A stretch of DNA of 64,000 nucleotides from UBA12018 sp051656605 (GTDB taxonomy: Bacteria; Bacteroidota; Bacteroidia; Bacteroidales; CAMTPD01), in contig JBOGCF010000020.1 of assembly GCA_051656605.1 (NCBI GenBank), forward strand, positions 62,001-126,000, read 5' to 3'. Under the pieces are notes generated by a model that worked only from the letters and a program-made list of their open reading frames with translations, was not told the DNA's origin and did no database searches. The first letter of the stretch is position 1. Each line of letters starts with the position of its first letter. The position numbers and the translations under genes were made by a program. This document shows, piece by piece, positions 36,270 to 45,918 of the stretch.

Positions 36270-37466
36270 CTATACCTTACTACACTTCAAAATCACTTTA
36301 TCTTCATTCTGCAAAGTGGTTGCAAACAAATACACATCCCCTCCTTCTTTTATTTTTGTTTTCTTTCGTAGCTCATTTACATCCAACGGAAAGTTGCGTA
36401 CCGCAATATTAGCTTTCGGTATCTGAGTACTCAGTTTCTTTGCTGTTTTACCCGAGAAGTCAAGCACTTCCTCTACCTCGAAAGCACGTCCCGGAAAATC
36501 AGGCAGTAAAACATCCGATGTATATAAGTGACTACTCACCTGCAACTTTTCTAATCCAAGCTGATGGGCAATCGACTTAAAAGCTCCCGCTTTCATAACG
36601 GACGCATTCGGTTCGTAAAGATAACGAAGCATCTTCTCGGCATACACAACCGAAGCTTGCTGCTCCGCATCAGGAGTAAAAACAAAACACTGCTCCTCTC
36701 CATCTGTTGTAAAGTTTACACACGTAACCTCTACAGGCTTATCAAAGCAAACTCCCTTTTCCAACACAAGAAGCAACTCCTTACATTCATTCTTTACAGA
36801 TACCACGTGCACAGCAGTTGCCTCGGGCAGTTTCGAAAGCGAATGTGTGATATCAACCATTGGAGAAAGCTTGATGATTACTTTCTTTGCTTGATTGAGC
36901 AGTTCATCTTTCAACTCTAGCACATTAGGCTCACAATCCTCAATAGCAAATAAGCGTTTGTTTCCTTCACCTCTTCGGGCCGGATCGATATAAAACACAT
37001 CGATAGCGCCAATAGTAGGAAACAAAGATGAAGAATCTCCGTTATGAACATCGATATTCAAAGCTCCTAACTCCTTGAAGTTTTCTTTCGCACATGCACA
37101 ATAGTTTTCGAAACGCTCTATATAAACAACCCTATCGAGTACTTTTGAAAAATAAAAACTATCCACACCCATTCCCCCGGTAAGATCACACAACACATGC
37201 TCTGTTGCATCAATCAGTCGCTGTTTATACAACGCTGTCTTTTCGGAAGAACATTGCTCGGCCGATACCCTTGAAGGAAAAATAACACGACCATTCTCAT
37301 ACCAATCGGGAAGTTTATCTTTCATCAACTTGCGGCATACAATCTGATCCACCGCTTGCGGCATATCAATATCCGGATATTTTGCAGCCTTCAGCAACAA
37401 CTCATGCGTATTGTCGTTGAGATGTTCTTTGATAAAAGCCAACATGTTTTCTCTCTCTGCACCCAT
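36270..37466 (-). CDS. Class I SAM-dependent methyltransferase with THUMP-like domain
   Basis: The 398-residue cytoplasmic protein has an N-terminal helical part, a Rossmann methyltransferase core (VLCDLTGGMGVDSFYFSKV is the SAM-binding motif I, FYIDPARR is the motif IV region) and a C-terminal THUMP-like region ending with an RNFP...V..L block. These Bacteroidetes proteins resemble RNA or small-molecule methyltransferases, but the substrate is not established. MGAERENMLAF contains two possible starts eight codons apart. It lies next to the recA cluster and is convergent to the sigma factor gene. Confidence 0.82.
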   Translation of the reverse strand: MGAERENMLAFIKEHLNDNTHELLLKAAKYPDIDMPQAVDQIVCRKLMKDKLPDWYENGRVIFPSRVSAEQCSSEKTALYKQRLIDATEHVLCDLTGGMGVDSFYFSKVLDRVVYIERFENYCACAKENFKELGALNIDVHNGDSSSLFPTIGAIDVFYIDPARRGEGNKRLFAIEDCEPNVLELKDELLNQAKKVIIKLSPMVDITHSLSKLPEATAVHVVSVKNECKELLLVLEKGVCFDKPVEVTCVNFTTDGEEQCFVFTPDAEQQASVVYAEKMLRYLYEPNASVMKAGAFKSIAHQLGLEKLQVSSHLYTSDVLLPDFPGRAFEVEEVLDFSGKTAKKLSTQIPKANIAVRNFPLDVNELRKKTKIKEGGDVYLFATTLQNEDKVILKCSKV

Positions 37467-37595
37467 AATCTATAAAGTTCCGAAACTTTGGTTCGGTATG
37501 GCAAAAGTACGAAGAAAAAGAAAATTCCACGACATGTGTTTTAAAACAAAAACATCTCCATAAACAACGATATAGGATTATTAGAATATTAATCT

Positions 37596-37603
37596 TATTT
37601 TTG
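37596..37603 (+). promoter_or_regulatory. Probable -7 element of the dehydrogenase-bcp-recA cluster
   Basis: TATTTTTG fits TAnnTTTG, about 84 bases before the dehydrogenase start. No clear -33 TTTG is seen. Confidence 0.5.
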
Positions 37604-37687
37604 TAGTGGTTTTAATTCGACAGAATCATATTCTGGCGATGCGGAAACGTTTAATTTTTTAATAACGCGATTAAACTGAAATTGTAA

Positions 37688-38884
37688 ATGGGAAAAGTTC
37701 TTATTATCGGTGCCGGAGGCGTTGGAACGGTAGTTGTTCACAAGGTAGCACAGAATCCTGATGTTTTTACCGAAATCATGTTGGCAAGCCGTACAAAGTC
37801 AAAATGCGACGCAATCGCTAAAGCTATCGGTGGCGACAGAATTAAAACTGCGCAGGTTGACGCCGATAACGTAAATGAATTGATCGCTTTGTTCAACTCA
37901 TTTAAGCCGGAAATTGTAATTAACGTTGCCCTTCCCTACCAAGATCTTACCATCATGGATGCTTGTTTAGCATGTGGTGTTAACTACTTGGATACTGCTA
38001 ACTACGAACCGATTGATGAAGCGAAGTTCGAATACAGCTGGCAGTGGGCATACCAAGAACGTTTTAAGGAAGCTGGTCTTACAGCGATCTTGGGCTGCGG
38101 ATTTGACCCGGGTGTTACCGGCGTATTTACCGCTTATGCTGCGAAGCATCACTTTGAGAAAATGGAATACCTTGACATCGTAGACTGCAACGCGGGCGAC
38201 CATGGCAAAGCATTCGCAACTAACTTCAATCCTGAAATCAACATCCGCGAGGTTACCCAAAAAGGTAAATACTGGGAAAATGGCGAATGGGTTGAAACAG
38301 AACCTCACGCAATCCATATGCCTTTGAACTATCCGAACATCGGACCTAAAGAGTCATATGTGATTTATCACGAAGAGTTAGAGTCATTGACTAAGAATTT
38401 CCCAACATTGAAACGTGCACGTTTCTGGATGACATTCGGTCAAGAATACCTAACACACTTGCGTGTAATCCAAAACATCGGTATGGCGCGTATCGACCCT
38501 ATTATGTATAATGGCGTTGAAATCGTTCCTATCCAGTTCTTGAAAGAAGTACTTCCTAATCCGGGCGAACTTGGAGAAAATTACACTGGTGAAACTTCGA
38601 TCGGTTGCCGTATCAAAGGTATTGGCAAAGACGGAAAAGAACTTACATATTACATCTACAACAACTGTAGCCACCAAGCTGCCTACGACGAAACAGGAGC
38701 TCAGGGCGTAAGTTATACAACTGGTGTTCCGGCAATGATCGGCGCTATGATGTTTATGAAAGGTCTTTGGAGAAAACCAGGCGTATACAACGTCGAAGAA
38801 TTTAATCCGGATCCATTCATGGAACAACTAAACAAGCAAGGTCTTCCTTGGCATGAGTTGCTCAATATCGATCTAGAACTATAA
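37688..38884 (+). CDS. Carboxynorspermidine/carboxyspermidine dehydrogenase-type protein (saccharopine dehydrogenase family)
   Basis: The 398-residue product opens with a dinucleotide-binding GKVLIIGAGGVGTVVVHKVA motif. It has the family's GVNYLDTANYEP and GLTAILGCGFDPGVTGVF segments and a full-length saccharopine dehydrogenase C-terminal domain. In Bacteroides relatives the enzyme reduces the imine of putrescine and aspartate semialdehyde to carboxyspermidine during spermidine synthesis. The decarboxylase that normally follows is not in this window. The gene precedes bcp and recA on the same strand. A weak hairpin (38900-38942) between this gene and bcp may partly separate the transcripts. 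Confidence 0.85.
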   Translation: MGKVLIIGAGGVGTVVVHKVAQNPDVFTEIMLASRTKSKCDAIAKAIGGDRIKTAQVDADNVNELIALFNSFKPEIVINVALPYQDLTIMDACLACGVNYLDTANYEPIDEAKFEYSWQWAYQERFKEAGLTAILGCGFDPGVTGVFTAYAAKHHFEKMEYLDIVDCNAGDHGKAFATNFNPEINIREVTQKGKYWENGEWVETEPHAIHMPLNYPNIGPKESYVIYHEELESLTKNFPTLKRARFWMTFGQEYLTHLRVIQNIGMARIDPIMYNGVEIVPIQFLKEVLPNPGELGENYTGETSIGCRIKGIGKDGKELTYYIYNNCSHQAAYDETGAQGVSYTTGVPAMIGAMMFMKGLWRKPGVYNVEEFNPDPFMEQLNKQGLPWHELLNIDLEL

Positions 38885-38899
38885 TTTTAAAAACATACG

Positions 38900-38944
38900 A
38901 AAGGCCGGGAGAAGCAAGCCAAAACTGCTAATCCAGGCCTTTTT
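38900..38944 (+). terminator. Weak terminator between the dehydrogenase and bcp genes
   Basis: AAAGGCC (38900-38906) pairs with GGCCTTT (38936-38942) across a 29-base loop, then T residues follow. The long loop makes it a weak or partial terminator. Confidence 0.5.
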
Positions 38945-38958
38945 AATCTATAACGGTT

Positions 38959-39408
38959 ATGAAAGTCGGAGATAAAGCTCCCGAAATACTTGGCATCAAC
39001 CAAGACGGGAAAGAAGTAAAATTAAGTGATTTCAAAGGTAAAAAACTAATTCTCTATTTCTATCCGAAAGACAGCACCCCCGGGTGTACGGCCGAAGCTT
39101 GTAGTCTTCGCGATAGCTACGATGCACTTCAAGCAGCCGGATATGAGGTCTTGGGCGTAAGTAAAGACAGCGAAAAGTCGCACAAAAACTTTATCGCCAA
39201 GCAAAGCTTACCATTCCAACTCATCTCCGACACTGAAACAAAACTAAACCAAGAGTTTGGTGTATGGGCAGAAAAGAAGATGGCCGGACGCACCTATATG
39301 GGTACTCTGCGCACTACTTTTATCATCAATGAAGATGGTATCATAGAACGCATAATCTCACCGAAAGAGATCAATACAAAAGACCATGCAAATCAAATTT
39401 TAAAATGA
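38959..39408 (+). CDS. bcp: Thioredoxin-dependent thiol peroxidase (BCP-type peroxiredoxin)
   Basis: The 149-residue product is the right length for BCP and carries the peroxidatic cysteine in YPKDSTPGCTAEACSLRD: C43 is peroxidatic and C48 is the likely resolving cysteine of the atypical 2-Cys type. It reduces hydroperoxides with thioredoxin in the cytoplasm. The start lies 74 bases after the dehydrogenase stop, and recA begins four bases after this stop codon, so bcp and recA are probably translated from one message. This gene order is shared by other Bacteroides genomes as I know them. Confidence 0.95.
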   Translation: MKVGDKAPEILGINQDGKEVKLSDFKGKKLILYFYPKDSTPGCTAEACSLRDSYDALQAAGYEVLGVSKDSEKSHKNFIAKQSLPFQLISDTETKLNQEFGVWAEKKMAGRTYMGTLRTTFIINEDGIIERIISPKEINTKDHANQILK

Positions 39409-39412
39409 TTTT

Positions 39413-40453
39413 ATGTCAGAAGAAGCAAAAGAGATAACAAACACAGGCAAAACAGCACCAAACCCTGAGAAGCTGAAAGCGCTAAGAGCAGCCATGGACA
39501 AGATTGAAAAGAACTATGGAAAAGGCTCAATCATGAAAATGGGTGACGATCAGGTCGAAGAGATCAGTGTAATTCCAACAGGTTCGATCGCACTCAATGC
39601 TGCACTTGGTGTAGGCGGTTACCCTCGCGGACGTGTCATTGAAATCTATGGTCCGGAGTCATCAGGTAAAACAACTCTTGCCATTCACGCCATTGCCGAA
39701 GCACAAAAAGCCGGTGGTATCGCTGCATTCATCGATGCAGAACACGCCTTCGATCGCTTTTATGCAGAGAAGCTAGGTGTAGACATCGAGAATCTTTGGA
39801 TCTCACAACCCGACTCGGGAGAGCAAGCTTTGGAAATCGCAGAACAATTGATCCGTTCGTCGGCTATCGACATTATCGTGATCGACTCTGTTGCCGCGCT
39901 TACACCAAAAGCAGAGCTTGAAGGAGAAATGGGTGATTCAAAAATGGGTCTTCAGGCTCGTTTGATGTCGCAAGCGTTGAGAAAGCTTACAGCAGCAATC
40001 AACAAAACAAATACAACTTGCGTCTTCATCAACCAGTTGCGCGATAAAATCGGTGTAATGTTCGGTAACCCTGAAACAACAACCGGTGGTAACGCCCTTA
40101 AATTCTACGCATCTGTTCGTCTAGACATCCGTAAGATCGGACAACTAAAAGATGGCGACGAAGTAAAAGGTACGTCTACTCGCGTGAAGGTAATCAAGAA
40201 CAAAGTGGCACCTCCGTTCCGCAAAGCAGAATTCGACATCATGTACGGTGAAGGTATTTCTCGCGCGGGCGAAATCGTAGACTTGGGCTCTGATCTTGGA
40301 GTAATCAAGAAAAGCGGTTCATGGTACAGCTACAACGACAGCAAACTTGGTCAAGGCCGTGAAGCAGCTAAAGAATGTCTTCGCGACAACCCGGAGCTTG
40401 CCGACGAACTAGAAGCATTGATCTTCGAAGAACTTCGCAAGAAGCAAGGTTAA
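39413..40453 (+). CDS. recA: Recombinase RecA
   Basis: The 346-residue product is full-length RecA. It has the N-terminal helix (LKALRAAMDKIEKNYGKGSI), Walker A in IYGPESSGKTTLAIHAI, Walker B in IDIIVIDSVAALTPKAEL, the L1 and L2 DNA-binding loops (MGLQARLMSQALRKLT and NPETTTGGNALKFYASVR) and the basic C-terminal domain. It forms filaments on single-stranded DNA for homologous recombination and the SOS response. It starts four bases after bcp. I saw no LexA box, and many Bacteroidetes lack a classical SOS operator. A strong terminator follows 28 bases after the stop. Confidence 0.98.
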   Translation: MSEEAKEITNTGKTAPNPEKLKALRAAMDKIEKNYGKGSIMKMGDDQVEEISVIPTGSIALNAALGVGGYPRGRVIEIYGPESSGKTTLAIHAIAEAQKAGGIAAFIDAEHAFDRFYAEKLGVDIENLWISQPDSGEQALEIAEQLIRSSAIDIIVIDSVAALTPKAELEGEMGDSKMGLQARLMSQALRKLTAAINKTNTTCVFINQLRDKIGVMFGNPETTTGGNALKFYASVRLDIRKIGQLKDGDEVKGTSTRVKVIKNKVAPPFRKAEFDIMYGEGISRAGEIVDLGSDLGVIKKSGSWYSYNDSKLGQGREAAKECLRDNPELADELEALIFEELRKKQG

Positions 40454-40480
40454 TACAGCAGCATAACAACTGCACACAAA

Positions 40481-40521
40481 GGGAGTATAAACAACACGCG
40501 TTGCTTTATACTCCTTTTTTT
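40481..40521 (+). terminator. Terminator after recA
   Basis: GGAGTATAAA (40482-40491) pairs with TTTATACTCC (40505-40514). An inner CAAC/GTTG stem extends it, and seven T residues follow. Confidence 0.92.
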
Positions 40522-40536
40522 ATGCCGACAACTAAG

Positions 40537-40626
40537 CTTAGACACGTACGTGTACACAACTTAGACAGGTATATGACAAGAATGCGTCACGTACCAGTAC
40601 ACATCTTAGACACGTACGTGTCTAAG
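40537..40626. repeat. Four degenerate tandem repeats of about 22.5 bp with palindromic cores
   Basis: Units begin near 40537, 40560, 40582 and 40605. Their centres are 23, 22 and 23 bp apart. The best core is ACACGTACGTGT. The last unit (40605-40626) is a perfect 22-base palindrome made of CTTAGACACGT and its exact complement, and the first shares its first 17 bases. Less clear traces of the unit continue to about 40680. The period resembles the 22-bp array at 14387-14474, but the core sequence is different. The remaining intergenic sequence from 40627 to 40803 holds no gene. Confidence 0.7.
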
Positions 40627-40803
40627 CTTAACGTTCACGTTCGTCATACCTAAGCAATGCAACATCAATCCTTAGACACTATATTCACCTACGCTATACT
40701 CGTAATAATCTACAGATATGATAAATAAAGCATATTTAACGAATACATCGTAGCTGAAGATAAAATCTTTTACTACTTTCCGCCAAACTAAAAACAACAG
40801 ACC

Positions 40804-42219
40804 ATGAAGAAGATCACACTCGTTGCCGTACTTGCGGTGTTTTGCAGCACCATGTTTGCACAAAACGAAGCTTTGAACAAGCTGATTCAGCAAAAACAAT
40901 TTGAAGACGTTGTCGAACAAATCCAATTAAACTCAAGTGAAGACTCTACAAATGTAGCACTTGTTACCATCCTGGCTCAAGCACACGAGGGTCTTTTAAA
41001 CACGAAGAAAGCACACGAATTGTATACCTATTGCTACCAAAAAGACACAACAAACCGAGATATGCTCATGCAATCGGCTCGCACTGCTGCCCTCATAGGC
41101 AGAGTAGGCAAAGCAACGAAGGCGTTCGAACAATTATATGAAAAGGACACAACAGATTTCTATACCAACTATCAGTTGGCAAGACTGTATCAACAGCAAG
41201 AACAGTATACGAAAGCGCAAGACCGACTCGATTATCTACTCACCAAAGACTCTACAAACACCACCATTCTAGTGCAAAAGGGTGATATCTATATGAAGCA
41301 AAACAATGCCGGTGATGCCATATCTGCCTACTACTCTGCTTTGCTATACAATCCCGAGAACGCTGCACTGGCCAATACGGTTGTAAATATACTATACAAA
41401 TTAGGTGAAGCTGTTTCGTACGACTGGGCTATCGACATTTGTCTCGAATCGTTGGGCTATAATCCTACCGACAAAGCACTGCGCCGCACATTGGGCATCG
41501 GATACTACTCGACATTCAAGTATGCACAGGCCGATTCGGTGTTTACAACCTTACGTACCGAAAACGACAAAAACTTCATTACATTAAAATATGCCGGAGC
41601 ATCCAAACTAAAACAAAAACAATATTACGACTCCATTGAGCCGTTTGCCGAAGCATTTCAAATAGATTCTGCGGATGTTGAATTGACTGTTTTGTATGCT
41701 ACGGCTTTGGGATACACCTATGATCCAAAGCGTGCACTCGACCTATTTGCTTATGCAGAGAAGCTTTTGATTCCGAATCCTGCCATTCAGTTTTTGCTCA
41801 ACAGCGGACTTGCACACACCGAACGCAAGCTTGGCAATCGCGACAAAGCTGCCGACATCTACATGGCTTTATACAATCAGTATCCCGATCAGTTGAATCT
41901 GCTTTATCAAGTAATCTCTACCTATCCCGAATTATTCAAGGATATTGATCGTTTCCATCAATCGTTTGACCAAGCACGTAAAGAGAAACTATTATATGCA
42001 CTTTATACCTACGCAAACGCAATTAAAGGCAAAGGTGCCACAACCAAGCAACAAAATCAAATGAATGAAATTATCGCAAAACATGTAGAAGCCCTATTCT
42101 TCAACAATAAGCAAAGCATTACGATGCGCAATTTTGAAGGCAAACGAATTGAAATCCCCGTGAAAAAGTTTCAAGACCTCATAACAAACCAAACAGATAG
42201 CATATCGCAAAACGGCTAG
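40804..42219 (+). CDS. Secreted TPR-repeat protein
   Basis: The 471-residue protein has a signal peptide (to about MFAQ) and at least eight tetratricopeptide-type helix pairs (for example TNYQLARLYQQQEQYTKAQD, PEDDAISAYYSALLYNPEN-like repeats and AHTERKLGNRDKAADIYMAL). It should lie in the periplasm as a binding scaffold. Alternating TPR proteins of this kind are common in Bacteroidetes and their function is generally unknown. It stands alone between the recA-associated repeat array and the GH2 gene. The C-terminal tail (EGKRIEIPVKKFQDL) is not repetitive. Confidence 0.85.
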   Translation: MKKITLVAVLAVFCSTMFAQNEALNKLIQQKQFEDVVEQIQLNSSEDSTNVALVTILAQAHEGLLNTKKAHELYTYCYQKDTTNRDMLMQSARTAALIGRVGKATKAFEQLYEKDTTDFYTNYQLARLYQQQEQYTKAQDRLDYLLTKDSTNTTILVQKGDIYMKQNNAGDAISAYYSALLYNPENAALANTVVNILYKLGEAVSYDWAIDICLESLGYNPTDKALRRTLGIGYYSTFKYAQADSVFTTLRTENDKNFITLKYAGASKLKQKQYYDSIEPFAEAFQIDSADVELTVLYATALGYTYDPKRALDLFAYAEKLLIPNPAIQFLLNSGLAHTERKLGNRDKAADIYMALYNQYPDQLNLLYQVISTYPELFKDIDRFHQSFDQARKEKLLYALYTYANAIKGKGATTKQQNQMNEIIAKHVEALFFNNKQSITMRNFEGKRIEIPVKKFQDLITNQTDSISQNG

Positions 42220-42303
42220 ATATCAACGGAGCTTATATCCTATATATGCAATCGTATATTCTTAAACACATACTAAATAAATATTTAAAACTAAAAATAT
42301 TAT

Positions 42304-42311
42304 TATCTTTG
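42304..42311 (+). promoter_or_regulatory. Probable -7 element of the GH2 beta-galactosidase gene
   Basis: TATCTTTG is a perfect TAnnTTTG match, 67 bases before the start codon. TTTA about 17 bases upstream is a poor -33. Confidence 0.55.
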
Positions 42312-42378
42312 AAACTCCAATTTTACAATAAGAACACGAATTACTAACGTTTCATATACACGAAAACTAACACAACGC

Positions 42379-45300
42379 ATGAAAAACTTTCTAGTGTCAG
42401 GGTTGCTTTGGTGCTCGGCTTTCTCAAGTATTGCCGGAGTTGCTCAAACAAAGACCAAAGAAGCAAAACCCTATTGGCAAGACATTGACGTGGTTGCGGT
42501 AAACAAAGAATACCCGCGCTCCTCGTTTATGACTTACGATAACAAGGCTGATGCTTTAACTCAAAAGTTTGAAAACAGTAAGTATTATAAGTTGCTAAAC
42601 GGAACTTGGAAGTTCTATTATGTAGACGGCTACAAGATGCTTCCTGCAAATATTACAGACCCTACTACTTCGACAGACAGCTGGAGCGACATCAAGGTTC
42701 CGGGCAACTGGGAAGTACAAGGTTTCGGTACCGCAATCTATACCAATCACGGTTATGAATTCAAACCGAAAAACCCCAATCCGCCGGAATTGCCAGAATC
42801 GAACCCGGTTGGAGTATACCGCCGCGACTTCGAAGTCCCTGCAGACTGGATGGATCGTGAAATCTACCTTCATGTAGCAGGTGCTAAGTCGGGACTTTAC
42901 GTTTACATCAACGGACAAGAAGTTGGTTATAGCGAAGACTCTAAAAACCCTGCCGAATTTGTAATCAACGACTACGTAAAACCGGGAAAGAACGTTCTTA
43001 CGTTTAAAATCTTCCGTTGGTCTACCGGCTCATATATGGAGTGTCAAGACTTTTGGCGCATTAGCGGTATCGAGCGCGACGTATTCGTATACTCACAACC
43101 TCGTGCTGCTTTGAAAGATTTCCGCGTAGTATCTTCTCTTGACGACACCTACAAGAATGGTGTATTCAAGTTGGGTATGGATATCAAGAACACATCGAAT
43201 GCCGCGAAAAATGTAACGGTTTCGTACGAACTTCTTGATCACAAAGGCAACGTAGTAAGCACGGAAGAAAAAACCGTAAACGTAACTACAAAGCATCCTA
43301 CTATTGTAGACTTTGAAAAAACGCTTCCAAACGTAAACACATGGACTTCGGAAAGTCCGTATCTATACAAGATGTTGATGACGGTGAAGGAAAACAACCA
43401 AGTGGTAGAAGTAGTACCATTCAACGTTGGTTTCCGTCGTATCGAAATCAAGGAAATAGACCAACTTGCCGAAAACGGTAAACCTTATACTTGTTTCCTT
43501 GTAAATGGTCAGCCAATCAAACTAAAAGGGGTAAATATCCACGAGCATAATCCGCTTACCGGCCACTACGTAACGGAAGACATCATGCGCAAAGACTTTG
43601 AGTTGATGAAGCAAAACAACCTCAACTCGGTTCGTTTGTGTCACTATCCGCAAGACCGTAAGTTTTACGAACTTTGCGACGAATACGGTTTGTACGTTTA
43701 CGACGAAGCAAACATCGAGTCGCACGGTATGTATTACGACTTGGCTACCTCGTTGGGTAACAACTACCGCTGGTTGATTCCACACATGGATCGTACCATC
43801 AACATGTTTGAACGTAACAAAAACTACCCTTCACTTACCATCTGGTCTTTGGGTAACGAAGCCGGCAACGGGTACAACTTCTTCCAAACGTATCTTTGGT
43901 TGAAACGTGCCGACAAGAATTTGATGGATCGCCCTGTATGTTACGAACGTGCACAATGGGATCCGAACACCGACATGTATGTACCGCAATATCCGGGTGC
44001 AGAATGGTTGGAAAGTATTGGTAAAAAAGGCAGCGACCGTCCTATTGTTCCTTCAGAATATTCGCACGCAATGGGTAACTCATCGGGTAACCTTTGGGAT
44101 CAATGGCAAGCGATCAACAAATATCCGAACCTACAAGGCGGATACATCTGGGACTGGGTAGACCAAGGTATTTGGGTGCCTGCAACAAAAACAGAAGGTG
44201 GCTTCTACGCATACGGAGGTGACTTCGGCGTAAACACTCCGAGCGACGGAAACTTTGTGTGTAACGGTATCGTTGGTCCCGACCGCACACCACATCCGGC
44301 CATGGCAGAGGTGAAATATTGTCATCAGAATGTAGGATTCGAAGCAGTAGACTTGTCGAAAGGTGAGATTCGTATCATCAACCGCAACTACTTCACACCA
44401 CTTACAGGTTATGACTTTACCTATACCATTACTGAAAACGGCAAGGTAATCAGAACAGAGAAAGTGAAACTAAACACAGCTCCGCAAGCATCGGAAGTGG
44501 TGAAAGTAAACATGGACGGTGTTTCTGCTAAACCGGGCGTTGAATATTTTGTAAACTTCGACGTACGCACTACAAACGAAGTATTGGGTATCCCTGCAAA
44601 CCACAACGTGGCATACGATCAATTTAAACTTCCGTTTGAAGCGGATAAACTTGCTTACGCAGAACAAGGTCCGGCTCTTAAGTTTGAAACAAAAGGCAAC
44701 GACGTTGTTATCTCTTCTTCGAAAGTTAAGTTCGTATTCGACAAGAAGTCGGGTATCGCTACATCATATAAAGTAAACGGAACAGAATACTTTGACAAAG
44801 GCTTTGGTATTCAACCAAACTTCTGGAGAGCACCAAACGACAACGACTACGGAAACGGTGGTCCTAAGCGTATGCAGATCTGGAAGCAATCGAGCAAAGA
44901 CTTCAATGTTGTAGACACGAAGATTGCGAATGAAGGCGAAAACGTAGTGCTTACTGCAAGCTATCAATTGGCAGCGGGCAACTTCTACATCATGACTTAT
45001 ACGGTATATCCTTCGGGTATTGTAAATGTAGATGCTAAGTTTACATCGTGCGATATGGAAGCAAAAGACGTGAAAGTTTCGATCGCGGCATTGCAAAACG
45101 CAACCTTCTCTCCTGGTAGCGAAGAGGCTCGTGCGGCATCTAAAAACGTAGAAGTACCACGTATTGGGGTTCGTTTCCGCATGCCTTTGAAGATGAATCA
45201 GGTGACATACTTTGGTCGTGGTCCTGAAGAGAACTACATCGACCGTAAGTACGGAACAATGGTTGGCTTGTACCAAACAACTGCCGATGATATGTATTTC

Positions 45301-45756
45301 CCATACGTTCGTCCGCAAGAGAATGGTCACCACACCGACACACGCTGGTTTGCCGTAACTGCTAAGAATGGCAAAGGTTTGTTGATTGAAGCAACCGAAA
45401 CCGTAGGATTCAACGCACTTCGCAACTCCATCGAAGATTTCGATGCGCAAGAATCGAACCGTGAATACCAATGGAACAACTTTACAGCCGAAGAGATTGC
45501 CAACCGCAATTACGAGGCTGCTAAAGACAGCAAACCTAAACAAACACACATCAACGACGTTACCCCTCGTAACTTTGTAGAGGTATGTGTGGATATGAAG
45601 CAACAAGGTGTAGCCGGTTACAACAGCTGGGGTGCGCGTCCGGAACCGGGCTATAACATTCCTGCAAACCAAAACTACGATTGGAACTTCACGATGATTC
45701 CTGTTGACAATGCTGCGCAAGCACAAACCAAAACAGGCAAATCGTACAAAAAGTAA
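42379..45756 (+). CDS. GH2 beta-galactosidase, LacZ-type, secreted
   Basis: The 1125-residue product has a signal peptide (to about VAQ23) and the five-domain LacZ layout: a sugar-binding domain (about 70-250, with LNGTWKFYYVDGY and VPGNWEVQGFGTAIYTN), an immunoglobulin-like domain, a TIM barrel (about 365-660), a second sandwich, and the beta-galactosidase small-chain domain (about 780-1090). The acid/base is E494 in WSLGNEAGNG and the nucleophile is E560 in PSEYSHAMGNS. It removes terminal beta-galactose from glycans, probably in the periplasm. Codon use is biased toward well-expressed genes. A long hairpin terminator follows. Confidence 0.95.
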   Translation: MKNFLVSGLLWCSAFSSIAGVAQTKTKEAKPYWQDIDVVAVNKEYPRSSFMTYDNKADALTQKFENSKYYKLLNGTWKFYYVDGYKMLPANITDPTTSTDSWSDIKVPGNWEVQGFGTAIYTNHGYEFKPKNPNPPELPESNPVGVYRRDFEVPADWMDREIYLHVAGAKSGLYVYINGQEVGYSEDSKNPAEFVINDYVKPGKNVLTFKIFRWSTGSYMECQDFWRISGIERDVFVYSQPRAALKDFRVVSSLDDTYKNGVFKLGMDIKNTSNAAKNVTVSYELLDHKGNVVSTEEKTVNVTTKHPTIVDFEKTLPNVNTWTSESPYLYKMLMTVKENNQVVEVVPFNVGFRRIEIKEIDQLAENGKPYTCFLVNGQPIKLKGVNIHEHNPLTGHYVTEDIMRKDFELMKQNNLNSVRLCHYPQDRKFYELCDEYGLYVYDEANIESHGMYYDLATSLGNNYRWLIPHMDRTINMFERNKNYPSLTIWSLGNEAGNGYNFFQTYLWLKRADKNLMDRPVCYERAQWDPNTDMYVPQYPGAEWLESIGKKGSDRPIVPSEYSHAMGNSSGNLWDQWQAINKYPNLQGGYIWDWVDQGIWVPATKTEGGFYAYGGDFGVNTPSDGNFVCNGIVGPDRTPHPAMAEVKYCHQNVGFEAVDLSKGEIRIINRNYFTPLTGYDFTYTITENGKVIRTEKVKLNTAPQASEVVKVNMDGVSAKPGVEYFVNFDVRTTNEVLGIPANHNVAYDQFKLPFEADKLAYAEQGPALKFETKGNDVVISSSKVKFVFDKKSGIATSYKVNGTEYFDKGFGIQPNFWRAPNDNDYGNGGPKRMQIWKQSSKDFNVVDTKIANEGENVVLTASYQLAAGNFYIMTYTVYPSGIVNVDAKFTSCDMEAKDVKVSIAALQNATFSPGSEEARAASKNVEVPRIGVRFRMPLKMNQVTYFGRGPEENYIDRKYGTMVGLYQTTADDMYFPYVRPQENGHHTDTRWFAVTAKNGKGLLIEATETVGFNALRNSIEDFDAQESNREYQWNNFTAEEIANRNYEAAKDSKPKQTHINDVTPRNFVEVCVDMKQQGVAGYNSWGARPEPGYNIPANQNYDWNFTMIPVDNAAQAQTKTGKSYKK

Positions 45757-45801
45757 ACTGTATAATCGGGTAAGCTTTTCGAAGTAAACTTGATTTGATA
45801 T

Positions 45802-45863
45802 AAATCCCTTTGCAAAAAGCATGTCGTCCTGGCATGGCTTTGGCAAAGGGATTTTCTTTTTTT
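45802..45863 (+). terminator. Terminator after the GH2 gene
   Basis: AAATCCCTTTGC (45802-45813) pairs with GCAAAGGGATTT (45843-45854), with a 29-base loop that can pair further, then TTCTTTTTTT follows. Confidence 0.85.
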
Positions 45864-45918
45864 GAGATAAAAGAGATACCTTTACGGCTCAACTTTAACA
45901 AGACGCCAACGCCCCACT

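Noticed and set aside
40537..40680. The recA-downstream repeats as a CRISPR or attachment site
   Set aside because: The repeats are degenerate and abut one another, with no spacer structure, no integrase and no tRNA nearby.
44764..45846. 360-codon minus-strand frame
   Set aside because: It is antisense to the GH2 beta-galactosidase gene, with cysteine- and valine-rich low-quality sequence and no motifs.
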